From Leucocoprinus leucothites (lineage: Eukaryota; Basidiomycota; Agaricomycetes; Agaricales; Agaricaceae): 64,000 bases of DNA. How positions within the stretch are numbered: the stretch's first letter is position 1; each line of letters starts with the position of its first letter. A program made the position numbers and the translations under genes. Below are positions 1 through 11,900 of this stretch, piece by piece. The notes beneath the pieces were generated by a model. It ran no database searches. It had not been told where the DNA came from and saw only the letters and a list, made by a program, of their open reading frames with translations. The stretch spans positions 1,054,001 through 1,118,000 of the forward strand of contig JAACJO010000009.1 in the NCBI GenBank assembly GCA_013368445.1, read 5' to 3'.

Positions 1-1542
1 ACATTCGAAGCACGTTCCTTTTCTGAGGTTTTCTTTTTGACGGGAAGAAAGGATCGTATCGAACACTTGTAAGATTGACTGCTTAATGTTTTCTTGATGA
101 TCTTCATCGTCGTCTTTGCTTTCATCAGACAATGAATCATCGTTTTGTTGGTAGCCTTGAGAAATCGCGAAGTTCTGAAGTAATGCTTCCATAGCATCGA
201 CGTCCATCGCATTCAGGTCTCTACTAGGTTGGGGCAGGATGTAGCCTTGACTCTGGTAATGATTACGCCTTTTCAGTTTTGCCATCTTTCTTCGGGAGTA
301 TATCTGGGGGTGTCTTCGATAATAGTCTGCCTCCATTCTTTCAGTTTCTTCCGCCGCACGTGCTGCCGTGAACCATTCCTCCAAGTTGTTTCCTGGATGT
401 TTTGAAATTGCTCGGATTGCAATGCTCGGGTCGAGACCTTCTCGGAATTGATGAATGAGTTGTTGGGTTTCTCTGACTCCGGCTCGGTTAGCCAGGATTC
501 TGAACTCCATGATATAGGTTTCGACGGGTCTTTGCAATTGTTTAAGTGCAAGCCACTTTCTGAGGAAGCTTTCGCTTTCGTTGAAGGATAAGAACGATTA
601 ATCCAGGGCTTGCCAAAATGCTTTGGCAGAACCGAAGGTAGGAACTCCGTTTTGCATGTGATGGGTAAGGAAATCTCTTCGCCAGAAACTTGCTCCTTCT
701 CCCATGTTGTAGAGTGCACAGATGATAATGTCGTGATTGGATGGGAGTTGATCATGGTTTGCCAAGAAGTAGAGCGAAAGTTGCTCTTTCCATCTTTGGT
801 AATCCTGAGCGGTGCCGTTGAACTCTTTGGGTAGGTTGTATTTAATTCCTCTGTAGTTGTTTTGTGGATTGTGTTGTTGTGGTTGTCCAAAGAATCCTCC
901 TCCACCTCCTCCTCCTCCTCCACCTCCTCCTCTGCCTCCTCCTCTGTCTGGATTTCCAGGCGGTCCTTTCCCTTTGGAACTTTGCATTGGTTGATAGACA
1001 TTGTATTCTGGGTTGTTTGCTCTATATCCAAATGTATTTGCTGCCAAGGTTTCGGATCCTCTATAGGGTTCATTGGATTCCATTGGTGATCCTTCTCTTT
1101 GTGATCTGTAAGAGGTTTCGGATTCTGATTGTGAATGGGCGGTAACAGTGGAAGATCCTTGTGAAGGCATTTCTTGGGTTTCAATTGGTCTGGTTTGGAT
1201 TGTAGGGGGTTCTGTTTGGTGGAAGTTTTCAAGTCTAGCAAAGGTTTCATTGAGGTTTGCTGTGTGTTCTTCTTCATAATGTCTGCTTCTTTGTCTTTGG
1301 ATGGCTGGGAGTAAAGATGGTTTTGTTGGAGGGGTTGGAAGGTTAGGGAGTTGTTGTGAGAAGAGAGTGTTTTGAGACTCTCGGGATTCGGTTGGGGAGT
1401 TGTTTTGAGACTCTCGGGGTTCGGTTGGTTGTTCGGGTTCACTTTCTGGTTGGAAATGACTTCGGAATTGTTTAGAGAGGCGCACTGCGAGGTGTGGGGG
1501 GTTTGCTCTTCTACGATTGTTGGAAGATGAGCTATCGGACAT
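1..1542 (-). pseudogene. gag polyprotein of Ty3/gypsy element, one in-frame stop, 3' end outside window
   Basis: The product would be the structural Gag protein that forms the particle and binds RNA. Translation from the ATG at 1540-1542 gives a Ser/Asn/Pro/Gln-rich N-terminal region, a run of about a dozen glycines near 900-950, and then a retrotransposon gag domain (motifs EFNGTAQDYQRWKEQL and GEGASFWRRDF). A single TAA at 598-600 interrupts the frame. Beyond it the same frame stays open for 199 codons (motifs NESESFLRKWLALKQLQRP and FREGLDPSIA) and ends in the first half of a zinc knuckle, CFEC. Because the frame is otherwise intact, the stop is either one recent nonsense change or a readthrough site. 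A longer overlapping open frame (273-1835) lies in another phase. Its part downstream of the gag ATG is a shadow; its first 97 codons precede gag. Confidence 0.75.
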
Positions 1543-1845
1543 TCATGAACAACGATTGACGGGTGTCGTTCGAGTATTAATTCGATTATACGTTGTTGTG
1601 TATCAGGGGTGATATTAGTTCTAAAAATAGAATCGATAGAATTAGATGAATTTGGATTTTTGTCAGATTCGTAATCTGAGTAGTTTTCTGTTTGATCGTT
1701 GATCTCACTGATCCACAATGGTGATTTGGGTTCTTCGGATGACGTTAGTCTACTAGTCGGACTCTCGTGGTTGGACTCTTCTGATTGGCTGCCTTCATAG
1801 TTTGTACGCAAGGAATCAGGTCGGTTCTTTGGCATGCACCAGGGG

Positions 1846-2135
1846 TGATGTATAACTCTCGGGTGTGATTCTTAATCAGAGGCTTGCCGGTTATAGATCG
1901 GTTCAGTGTTCTTCTCGGGTGTAGCACAAAGCAACACTAGCCCAAGGATTTCTTCGAGTGTAGCGCAAAGCAATACTAGCTCATAAGAGATGTCGGATGG
2001 CACAGCAACTAGGCAATGAGAACTAAACGCGACAGGTTTGTTGTGGGGATACTACTGGAATCGGCACAGTAGGAAGTTTAATCTTATTGTTAAGATTTAC
2101 AGTCAGAGCGCCTAGTAACGTCACGTGTCACAACA
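1846..2135 (-). repeat. putative 5' LTR of the gypsy element
   Basis: On the minus strand the segment would begin TGTTGTGACACGTGACG at 2135 and end ...TTATACA near 1846, shortly before a TGG-containing stretch that might be the primer-binding site. The TG...CA ends and the position upstream of gag fit an LTR. The second LTR is outside the window, so neither end can be confirmed, and no target duplication can be checked. Confidence 0.3.
1911..1979. repeat. two-copy imperfect direct repeat inside the putative LTR
   Basis: A unit of about 30 bp, core GTGTAGCxCAAAGCAAxACTAGC, occurs at 1911-1940 and 1951-1979 with a period of 39 bp. The copies differ at a few positions. A short related piece (CTCGGGTGTG) lies at 1857-1866. 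It may be an enhancer-like LTR repeat, which is a guess. Confidence 0.6.
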
Positions 2136-3258
2136 TGTGATTGGGTTATGTAAGACAGCGGCTAACTGGTCTTTAACCTACTTCAATTAATAAGCTTGAG
2201 TATTCTCGAAAGCCTAGTAAGAGAAGGCCAAGAAGACTTGAGGTAAGTCTAAGGTAGCACGAGGTTTGAGACAACAACAATGATACAAGTGAATTCAAGG
2301 CAGAGCAAGTAAACACAAGTAGTCCAGGAAACAAAGGAAAGATTAAACTTGTGTTTAATCTTCCAAATACAAGTCCTTAAATACTGACTAGACGAAACGA
2401 TATCAAACTATGAAACTACAACTACAAGTCCAAAAATCACTATCACGATTCTGATAAATATGTATCTGTCCGCCGATGTAACAGCTATCATAGTTAGATA
2501 TCTAATAGTTCAAATCCAAACACGATGTCCATGAAACCATCATTGTCTGTTAATCAGTCCTGTTAGTCCATAGCAATCAAACAGCGAAACCGTTCCTCCT
2601 GATCCTCCTAATAACATCCGTCCAATTATACTCATCCCAATCAACATCGAATCATTCTTCTTCCACATCAAACTTTCCAACATATTCTTCCCAATCTAGA
2701 ACTGCAGTCTCGGTCCTGGTGGCTGTGTCGGCGTCTAGGATGATTAAGTCACAATGAGCGTCAATCAGGTTGACGTTTATAACAAGAACGCCGCAGACTG
2801 AGGAATATCCCAAGTTTCAGAAATCTGGACCCTTTATTCTTTTGCTCACCTCGAGATGCTGTATTCCATGTAATTCTATCACATTATCGCGTCTCCCCCT
2901 CCTGCTTCAGCCGATGCTATAACTTTGGGCTCCCCGGAAGATCGGCTCTGCAAGCCACCGGTAACTCAGCAATGCTTTATCAGTTACAACTCATTCAAGC
3001 CTCAGCCAGATCCTGAAACCGTGGAAACGCAATTATTAATTACAGACGAGGCCTGTCATCGACCTCCGGAAGTACTTGAATAGCGATTAGTGTCAACATT
3101 CACAATTTAACCATACCCATGCTGTGGCGGACCTGAGCGCTAATGTTGAACTGGTGCTCTCATAAAGTGACCGGTTGTTACACAGGGCTACATCGCAATT
3201 GTGTTCTTCAGTTCCCAACTGCTCCAGCCTATAGTCTTGCGTTCAACTGAAGAGTGCC
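2136..3258. other. gene-free stretch with the promoter of paralog A
   Basis: I see no coding region. The last 200-300 bp match the upstream region of paralog B, found at about 5320-5558. Shared words include the GCGGACCTG-GCGCTA block and CTACATCGCAATT (3188-3200 here). This conservation marks it as the 5' flank of the duplicated gene. The rest shows no recognisable structure. Confidence 0.6.
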
Positions 3259-4677
3259 ATGAGCTGTGATGATAACACAATCCTCATCAAATACTGGGGC
3301 AAACAAACTGGAGACAACTCTTCGATGACTTTCACTGGTCTTATTTCTGGGTATATGGTAAGTCGTAATCACCCACATTTCACATACATCTCTCTGGAAG
3401 TCAATACTCAACTGGAGAATCTGACTAGCTGGAGATCTTTCTTTACGGTGCGCCAATTACTTTGTAACATCTCCTGCTCTTATCAACTCGACATGAAAGG
3501 GATTAATCTTTTAATATTTTCCACGGCTGCATACACTTTAGTGTATAACCTCCGAGTCAAAGGCTATGCACGATGGGTTTTGCTTGGTTCTGCTGTGACC
3601 ATGTTTGCAATCTTGACAATGGCTGCTTCTTTGAGCCTATACATCGTATTCGGGTATCTGATGCATGGACAAGCCATCCCTTTTCGACTACTGCAAGTCA
3701 AACACGCTTCTTATTTCGTAAATAAGTGAGTTATTTCTTCAGCCATAATCCATCAACTCACCCTTGGTCCAATCTAGCCTGATTGCTGACATACTCCTCG
3801 TGAGTCTCCACGTTCCGAAGATCATGTACATGACGCTCGAGACTGAATGGATACCTTGCAGATATACCATTGTTATGTGATTTGGTCCCGTTCAGCTCCT
3901 GTTATTGTCGCTCCCTGCATTTGCCTTTTAGCATCTCTCAGTAAGCCATTCCTGGTGGATTGTTCCTGTCAGCCCATTGTCCATTGACAACACTCAGGTT
4001 TAGGGGTGTTCTATGTGCAAAGCCCACAAGGGTATTTAATCAGAGACAGGAGATACACATATATGTGGACGGCTCTCGTTTTCAATATTGTAGTCACTGC
4101 ACTGAATGGTGAGGTGACTCAATGGCTTTTCGAATCCCGCCATGGCTAATGTTGCCCTTATTAGCGACCCGCATATGGTGGCTGGCTCGTGAGGCGCGTG
4201 AGGTTCTCGGACCGACCTTGACATGGAGATACTATTCTGCTATGGCTATTGTGTATGTTCTCGACTTTTGAAATCTCTGACATGTCAGCCAGGCTATTGC
4301 AGCTAACAGCATGGATAGAATTGAGTCCGGTGCTATATACTCGCTGTATGTCCTGGTTGACCAACTTATCAAGACGGTTGTAAGTGACTTTATCGATACA
4401 TCCATCCCCATTGTTCAGGCTCTGAACCTCTTTCTAGATCAATAAGAACCTCATTATCTTGGATGCAGGCCTAACTCAAGTGGTGGTAAGAAATTTTTTA
4501 GTCAGCTTTATTCAAGTTGCCCTTGCTTGAGACTTCTGTGCTGTTCTACAGTCAATTGCGCCAACCTTGATAATTGTGCAAGTCGGTCTCGGCCGTCAAG
4601 CACGCGATCTCGAGAGCACAATTCAGACAGCCCGTGGAACTCAAGAATTTATCTTCACGACAGTACACTCCTATTAA
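3259..4677 (+). CDS. multi-pass membrane protein, paralog A of a six-member local family
   Basis: I read ten exons: 3259-3357, 3429-3447, 3500-3725, 3778-3799, 3862-3940, 3998-4108, 4165-4252, 4319-4379, 4438-4485 and 4552-4677. They total 879 nt and encode 292 residues, with all introns GT-AG. The N-terminus is short, without a signal peptide. Hydrophobic stretches are coded by exon 3 (two), exons 5-6 (two) and exons 8-10 (one or two), giving about six or seven membrane spans. Family marks are YARWVLLGSA, IYHCYVIWSRS, a TRIWWLARxAR loop, IESGAIYSLY, LDAGLTQVV and a closing GLGRQARDLES tail. It resembles uncharacterised Agaricomycete membrane proteins often given DUF6533/DUF6534-like labels. 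The assignment and any receptor role are unproven. It is a tandem duplicate of paralog B. Confidence 0.85.
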
Positions 4678-5560
4678 ACATGGGCTCACAATGCATCAAT
4701 GAACACCGACTTCATTCTCACTTTACTCGAATCTTTCCCTCACCCTCCATGCCAGTCGGCCTCCTGTTATAGACTCGGGGTTGAGAGCATGGCTGGCACA
4801 AGTGGTTCGCCCTCGCAGTTCCATTCAAGTATGGTCCCTAGGCTTGACACTTATGAAAGCCTGGATACTAACGCACTACTGCGGATGAGGCTGGGTCTCA
4901 GAACTTCGCTCATATAGGATTCTCTGAGGATCAGGTATAATTTAGGCCCCAAGGATCCAACAATGATGAGCAAAATTTCCCGTGGATACTTGCTCTGGGT
5001 CGGGGTTGTAGTGGGGTCGAGAGCGCGGTGGAGATGGATCTGGAGAGCTGGTGCAATCGAGAAGAGTACTCGAGTCTAGCCCATGATATGACAACAACCT
5101 CAACTCAATGCCAGGTGTTGTCAAACATGGCGAGTTGAAACTCCCTTCACAATACTGTCCCCCCAGGAAACAGACTCCCAACTCAAGAGGTGAATAGTAG
5201 ACGCATGGTAGAGAGCCAAGTTGAGACATACTAGGCATAATCAGTTGCGTTATTGCCATTTTCCAATCTCATTCTAATAGAAAGAACTTTGACCATTGCC
5301 TCACCCAATGTCACAACATTGGTCTCCCCAGACATTTGGCTCTGCCAATCGCCGCCACTATGTACCTCAGCCTTACCTCATTAGAGGCCATCATACTCAA
5401 ACCTAGGCCAATACTTGAATAGCAAAGGTGTCAATCATGACAATTTGACCAGTTGAATTCTACTCCCACACCCAGGCTATTGCGGACCTGGGCGCTAGCA
5501 TTGAATTGGTACTTTCATACTAATATCTTGCAGTGCTAACACGAAGCTACATCGCAATTA
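4678..5560. other. 3' flank of paralog A and displaced 5' flank of paralog B
   Basis: No gene is supported. Positions 4963-5045 match 16757-16839 downstream of paralog B, so the duplication included 3' flanking DNA. From about 5320 to 5558 the sequence matches the upstream region of paralog A. This is the original promoter side of paralog B, now cut off from its gene by the transposon that begins at 5561. TA at 5559-5560 is the left target duplication. Confidence 0.7.
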
Positions 5561-5578
5561 AGGTAGGGAACATCAGGA
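5561..5578 (+). repeat. left terminal inverted repeat of the DDE transposon
   Basis: It matches the reverse complement of 15063-15080 at 16 of 18 positions, with the outer 12 perfect. It directly follows TA at 5559-5560. Confidence 0.88.
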
Positions 5579-5942
5579 ACAGCCGCGCCTTATGTAAGCA
5601 ATCTACTACCAGTACGTCGAAGAGGAATTACAACCACAACATACACTACTAAGGTAAAATAGCTCCTAGGAATGGTCCGGAATAGACTTGGGAACACTTC
5701 CTAGGAAGTAGAATCTCAAAAAATTGGCTGTGTATTATTATATTCCATTTTACATTTCTTAAAACCAAAAGTGTTCAAAACATCATATTTGGTCATTTGG
5801 CAAGTTCTGGGAAGGGGGAGGTCCTTGGGATAGATGATATTTTGCCGCTTACATAATACAGTCACGTGATGACCAAGCAGCAAGAAAGTGAAGGAGAAAG
5901 AGAAAGAAATATCAAAAAAGCTCACATTTTGTGATCTAGACA

Positions 5943-8340
5943 ATGGGGAACTACTCAAAATCAAAACGCACACGAGTCAAGAACCTTTTAAAGGCAAAAG
6001 AGGAAAAAAACTCGCCAAAAAACTCGATTTCTAGCCCTGCAGATAGTGGAAAGACTCCTTCTCCTTCTGTGGCAGATACCCCATCTCTCACCTCCTCAGA
6101 CACCGGTTCTGGGCCACTGGAACATGATGAAGACACTTATGGAAGTGAAGGAGGGCCCTATTGCGATGAAATTCAAGAGATAGAGGGGGAAGCGTCACCT
6201 ACAGAGGATGAAGTTCAGAAATTTGCAGCCACCCTGCAGGCAGCATTTGAGGTCGCATTCCGGGCAGAAAAGGAGGCTCTTGAGCATAGACCAAAACGCC
6301 CCAGACACTACACTGGAAACTCTGCAAGAACAAAGCGACTTTATGCTGCAAAACGACGAAAATTAGCCAAGGAAGGACAAAAGATGATTGATCAATACTT
6401 TATCCTTCCTGAAGCCCAAAGCGAGGACCAGGGTGTTTCAAATGCACAAGCCAACATTCTTGATGATGAGGATGAGTGCGAGGAAGAAGAAGAGGCTGGA
6501 AACGAAGTTGAGGAGCATCTAGAATGCATTTTTGGTCTGGATAAGCCTGAGGTGAGTAACAGGAGGGTTTCTACCCAACTCTGACTCACCACAGTTTAGG
6601 AAGCGAAATGTGCGGTGGATGAACTTGAGAGGATACTTCAGGAGGGTGATAGAAATGTTCTAGAGGCCAGAAACCATGTCAAAAATATTCTGGAAGACAT
6701 AAAACATCGAAACATACCACTTGATGATAGTCCTGAGACACTGACAGACTGGTCCTTGAACCAGATGTGTTACAAGGACTTTCCGGCACTCCAAGGTATC
6801 AGGACCAAGCTTACAACCTTGTCAAAGGATAAAAAGCTTGCTCCACTCACCCGAACTCGCCTCTTAACCATGATTGCAACCCTCAATCTATACCTTGATA
6901 TAGAGCTTTCCTACACCTGGCGCGAGGCATCAGTCCTTGCTGCAAGAGCTGCTGGAAAAAGTGTCAGTCATTCTCGTACCATTCGGACATGGATCTATGA
7001 GTACCTGCAGAAAGAACAACTCCCAATCTATAATCACGGTGCTCCAACAACCCCATCAATCATCGATGATGAGGATTTCTCATCAGAATTGCAGTTGTAT
7101 CTCGTCGAGAGGGCAAAAAATGGATACATACGAGCTGAAGACATTGTGGACTATGTCTTGTTACCAGAGGTGCAAAGTCGCTATGGACCAAAAATCTCCA
7201 AGAGCATTACTCTTCAAACGGCACGACGATGGCTCAATCAACTGAGCTGGCGGTATGCCCGAAAGCGGAATGGGATGTATATTGATGGTCACGAGCATGA
7301 AGATGTGGTCAAATATCGGAAGGAGTTTGTTGCACGCTGGAAGGAGAAATATGAGCCTCGCATGTTTATCTATGATAATGATGGCAACCTGAAGTCAAAG
7401 CCCAACGGTTTTCCTGTTGAACAAAAAGGCCGATTCCGTCTCATCCCCTTGACACATGATGAGTCAACCTTTTACCAAAATGATCAGAGAAAAACCAAGT
7501 GGTCGCATCCAGGAGAAAAAAGCTCAACAGAGAAGAAGGGAGAGGGTCCTTCTGTGATGGTTTCTGACTTTCTGTTGCCTGATTTGGGCCACCTGACACA
7601 TGAGGAAGAGTGAGTGCTAATTTTAGCCCCATCGACTCAAGGCTTCTGACAGTTGATGAACAGAGAAGCCCGAATTTTTTTCAAAGCAGGGAAGAATTGT
7701 GATGGGTATTTCAGTGGAGGGGACCTTTTGGCACAAGTCAATGAAGCTATTGATATTTTTGAAGCCAAGACAAATCGGTTTGTGACAGGTCTTTGGCTTT
7801 TTGATAATGCCCCAAGCCATCAGCACCGTGCACCTGATGCACTTTCCGCACAACGAATGCCAAAAAATCCTCATGAGACCTGGCGGTACCATAAGGATGG
7901 CCCAAAGATGCGCTCCACATCATTTGAAAGAGGTGGTGTGAAGATGCATCAAGATCTATATTTCGATGACGATCATCCAACAATGCCCGGCTGGTTCAAA
8001 GGTATGGCCATTATAATTTACGAGCGTGGACTTTGGCCATCCACTGGAGACCTCCGAGCTCAATGTGATGGCTTTAAATGTGAAGCGGGCTGCACTGACT
8101 GCTGCTGCCGCCGACTGCTCTTTACCCAGCCAGACTTTGTTGGTCAACAGTCTCACCTCGAGGAACTCATTCATTCTTGTGGTCATCTCTGTGACTTCTA
8201 TCCAAAATACCACTGCGAGCTCAACTTTATTGAGCAATACTGGGGGGCAGCAAAACTCCGGTATAGGAATTCACCCGATATGGAAAGTATTGAAGAAATG
8301 GAAGCTGTCATGAAGAATTCCCTTGATGATATACCTCTGG
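5943..8340 (+). pseudogene. DDE transposase, 5' part (exons 1-3), split by the copia insertion
   Basis: Exons 5943-6551, 6600-7609 and 7664-8340 join to 14735-14747 and 14796-14976 across the copia element, 2490 nt or 829 residues, with no stop. The enzyme would cut and rejoin the element. The N-terminal 200 residues are acidic and charged, with a basic patch (RTKRLYAAKRRKLAKEG). Then comes a helix-turn-helix-like region (REASVLAARAAGKSVSHSRTI). Probable catalytic residues are Asp490 (LTHDEST), Asp587 (LFDNAPSH) and Glu730 (LNFIEQYWG). Between the last two sits a cysteine cluster (CxxFKCxxGCTDCCCRR). It resembles a large basidiomycete DDE transposase group distantly like Tc1/IS630 enzymes but more than twice their length. 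With copia in place the frame ends at 8417, after catalytic Glu730, so only about the last 64 residues are lost. Confidence 0.88.
8336..8340 (+). repeat. target site duplication of the copia element, left copy
   Basis: TCTGG precedes the left LTR and recurs at 14730-14734 directly after the right LTR. Five bp is the usual length for LTR retrotransposons. Confidence 0.9.
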
Positions 8341-8714
8341 TGTTGAATCACATGTGCATTTACACGCTGCTATGTTCGTGTTCACTCTCAATTATGACAT
8401 ATGCATTCTATTATTAGATACCACTATGTTCACACACCGATACTTCGTGCGGACTATACATGTTTTACTATACGTTTTACCTGTACCCTTTACCACCTCG
8501 AAACGATGGTGTAATACTCTCTTTATAGTAGAAATTATTCAAACTCTTTAGTATAAATACTTTGTATTTTCTTCGTTATTCTACAGTCAATTCTACATTC
8601 TCAGTCGCAACTACTACCTCGAACACACTCCCATAACAGACTAACTGCCTAGTAAAGTGAGTACTGACCTCGTCATCTACCTTCACCGCTACGCTCCCCG
8701 TTGCTGCTTCGACA
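8341..8714 (+). repeat. 5' LTR of the copia element
   Basis: It begins TGTTGAATCAC and ends CTTCGACA. A TATA-like GTATAAATA lies at 8551-8559 and would drive transcription. It differs from the 3' LTR at three sites in the first 25 bp and one near 8433. Confidence 0.95.
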
Positions 8715-8726
8715 GGTTATGGGCCC
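8715..8726 (+). promoter_or_regulatory. primer-binding site, initiator tRNA-Met half-molecule type
   Basis: GGTTATGGGCCC follows the LTR immediately. It complements the anticodon-stem region of initiator tRNA-Met, not its 3' end. This is the arrangement known from Drosophila copia, where a cleaved tRNA half primes minus-strand DNA. Confidence 0.75.
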
Positions 8727-8973
8727 TGATCGCCAGCTCAAAATCGCACTAGCTGACTAGCTCGCTGTGCTTGATATCTGAGAAGGACTAGATCGACCTG
8801 TTATGGGAAGGCCACTTCCTAGCGCCACCGCTGTACCTTGTAAAGGGCCCAGCATCCCTTCTCATTTCTGTGTCTTACCCTAGCCCTTAGGCGATTTGGG
8901 TTCGAAACCTTGATCGATTAGCGCATCACTGCTGCTTCTAACAAACAACGTTGACTGACGACTTCTTTTCAGA

Positions 8974-11900
8974 ATGTCTTCTATCAACAACGGAGCTTCT
9001 CGCATTCCCGTCCTTCAAGGCCCCCAGAACTACCAGTTTTGGTCCATGAGGATGCAGGGATATCTATCCATGATCACGACCCCTGGAACCCCTCTTACGG
9101 GATGGACTGTCACAACTAGCTTAACGCCCGCACTTCCACCTCTTGTTGCTCCACAAATGGACACTGACGGAAACGTCATGAATGCTGCTGAAGCTTCTGC
9201 TTCTCATGCGCTTTGAACAGAGGAAGAATGCCGAAGGAACTTCCTTGAGCAATCTGCGATTGGCCTGCTTATCCAAGCGGTCCCAGATTCTATGCTCCAC
9301 TTGATCATCCAAGGAGATCCAGCCACCACTTGGGATGGTCTCCAACGCCTTTACGGCGTCCAAGGTCCTGCATCTGTTTATGGCGACTTCGTCTGTGCCG
9401 TCTCCTGGTCTCTCCCCGGAAACATGGATCCGGCTCAGTCCATCGCTGAGCTCGAATCTCTATTCACTCGAATCGAAGGCGCGACCGCGCGACTTCCCGA
9501 GGTGATCCATGCTATGATTCTGCTTCACGCTGTCCCGCAAGGGATGGAAACCTTAGCGCAGTCAATCCTTGCGAACCAAATGCAAATGTCCCAGCTTATG
9601 TGGGATCTGGTCCGTAGCGCCATCCAGGCTGCTTGGTCCCAGAAGATGACTGCTTCTGCTTCTCGTGCCGGCCGCTCCAACGGCCAATGGCAGCAGAACC
9701 GGAACCCCGGCAATCAACAACACCAGGGGCAAGGACAACAACAAGGGCCGTTTTGATCACAGCCCCAGCAGCAGCCTCCTAATCAGGGCGCTGGCCAGAA
9801 GCCTGGTAACCCCCAATCTGGCAATCCCGGTGGAGATGGCAAGAAAGGAAAACGCGGTAAGAGAGGAGGCAAAAAGGGTAAGGGCGCTGCTAATGAAGCT
9901 GCGACCGATGCCGACGCCACCAACTCCTCCGGAGTCACCAACGTCGCTCCTCAATATGGCGCTTCCAGTGCCATCGGTTTCGCTGCCCCCGCTATCGCTA
10001 ACCATCCTCTCCTCGCGAACCGGATCGCCTCGCTGGCAGAACCGGTTAACGCAAGCCCTTCGTCATCCACACGCCACCTTGTTGCAGAAGCGCGAAAGAA
10101 TACATCGCGGCTTCAGGAGCGAATCTCCGAATCTCCTCAGTCCGAGGGATATCGTCACAGAAGCTCAAAAGCTACCAAGGATAAAGTGCTGAAGATCTGG
10201 GATGAAAGGCTTGCCGACCTCGCGGTCGAAGCCGAAACGACGGGCTCCATCATCGAGGAAATCCCTTATTATGGAGGAGATATGGACGAATGCCCACCGT
10301 CGCCGAGGATGACACCTCCGGCTGATCCGATGCTCGAATCCGACTCCGAGGGGGAGGATTCTGACGGGTGGACTTCTGGGTTGTGGACAATGCAAGTCTT
10401 TTCTTCTATCTCTGATTGGATTAACACTGATACGGTGATGCCACAGCACGACCGAGAAGGGGCCTGTTGCCCCACTCGAGCCCGCTCCCATGTAAGCGCT
10501 CCTGGCCACGCTGAACTTTTTCGCGGACTAGTTATATCGTCTCCGGCTCCTGTATATACTTCTCTTGTATCGCGCACTATTTCGGTCGCCCCTGTGGGGC
10601 TTTTATTAAATTGTGACTTGACCTCTGTGCCGCACTGTGTGAACCTATCTAAGTGTGAGAAAGCTTTATGTTGCCACTGTAAGGGAAAGAAAGCACCCTC
10701 ACGGGCTGCTTCTTGGATTCTTGATTCGGGTGCTTCCGCACATTTCACACCCTATTTGGACGATTTTTCTACAATCGAAATGGGGAAATTCGGTGAAATT
10801 CAGACAGCTAACAAGAATGCTCCCCTATTCATATCGGGTCAAGGCACTGTCTTGATCGAACACGAGATCCATGATAATGGAAAAACGATCACTGCAACGA
10901 CTTCATTGTCTCCTGTGTTCTATGTAAAGGGTATGCACGATTGCCTCATGTCTGCCAGTCAACTCCTGGAATCCGGGTTGCGCAGTGAGGCCAATAAACA
11001 TGGTACTATCTTTTGGGACGAGTCAGGCAATGCTGTCTTGTCAGCGGCTCCTCGCTCTGAGTCGCAGCCTATGCTACAAACAGTAAGATGTCGAATTGTA
11101 CATTCGAATGCTTCGAGCCACGTCGCTCAGCATCCTGACTATAATACCTGGCATCAACGTTTAGGACATCCGTCTAATCGCGTGTTGAGCAAAACTACCA
11201 ACTCCACGTTGAATGGACCTCAGGTTTCAATTCCCAATCATTCGCGCCCTTGTCCAGGCTGCATGAAAGGGAAGATGCACCAGAAACCCTTTAATGATAA
11301 CCCAATTCGGGCAAAAGAAGCCTTTGAGCACGTTCACAGTGATCTCTTTGAGCTCCCCATCGTATCTTATCACAAGTACAAATGGGTCATGACCTTATTG
11401 GACGATTACTCCTCATTTGCCCACGTGGTGCTTCTGCGATCAAAAGCTGAAGCAGCTCCCCGCATGGTTGAGCTTCTAACTTACGTTCAGAACCAATTTG
11501 GCAAATCGATTCGTCGATTTACATCCAATCGAGGAGGAGAATTCGTAGCAGGTACCCTGCAAGATTATCTTAGGGTGAAAGGGATTGAGTTCACACCAAG
11601 TGCGCCCCGCGTCCATCAACAGAACGGGAGAGCAGAAAGATTGAATCAAACACTGCATGAGAAGGCGCAAGCCATGCGACTTCACACATGTCTCCCAGAT
11701 TCATGGTGGGATTTCGCGATTAACACCACAACCCACATCTACAATCGCACATCGATGAACCGCATCCAGTGGAAAACTCCGTTTGAGTTAGTACATGGAC
11801 ATAAACCTGACATCAGTCACCTACGAGTATTCGGTTGTGCTGCATATGTGTTCCTTCTGGACGAAATGCGCCCGAATAAATTATCTGCGAAATCTGAACT

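Larger units (their letters stand above)
1..2135 (-). mobile_element. Ty3/gypsy-type LTR retrotransposon, 5' part, truncated by window edge
   Basis: The minus strand carries a gag frame that runs to the very first base of the window, where it is just entering a CCHC zinc knuckle (Cys-Phe-Glu-Cys). Protease, reverse transcriptase and integrase would lie to the left and are not visible. Upstream of gag is a leader and a candidate 5' LTR ending near 2135. The Gag type, with a capsid-like domain followed by a zinc knuckle, is why I call it Ty3/gypsy and not Ty1/copia. This is inference, because pol is absent from the window. Confidence 0.7.

Noticed and set aside
273..1835. Long minus-strand open frame of 520 codons
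   Set aside because: It overlaps gag in another phase. Downstream of the gag ATG its translation is low-complexity and has no domain, while the gag frame shows clear family motifs.
5951..6136. Open frames on the minus strand within the transposase and copia elements
   Set aside because: They are complements of acidic or proline-rich coding sequence and show no family likeness.
8354..8551. Open frames inside the copia LTRs
   Set aside because: The same frames occur in both LTRs and fall in U3/R control sequence; they have no protein-like features.
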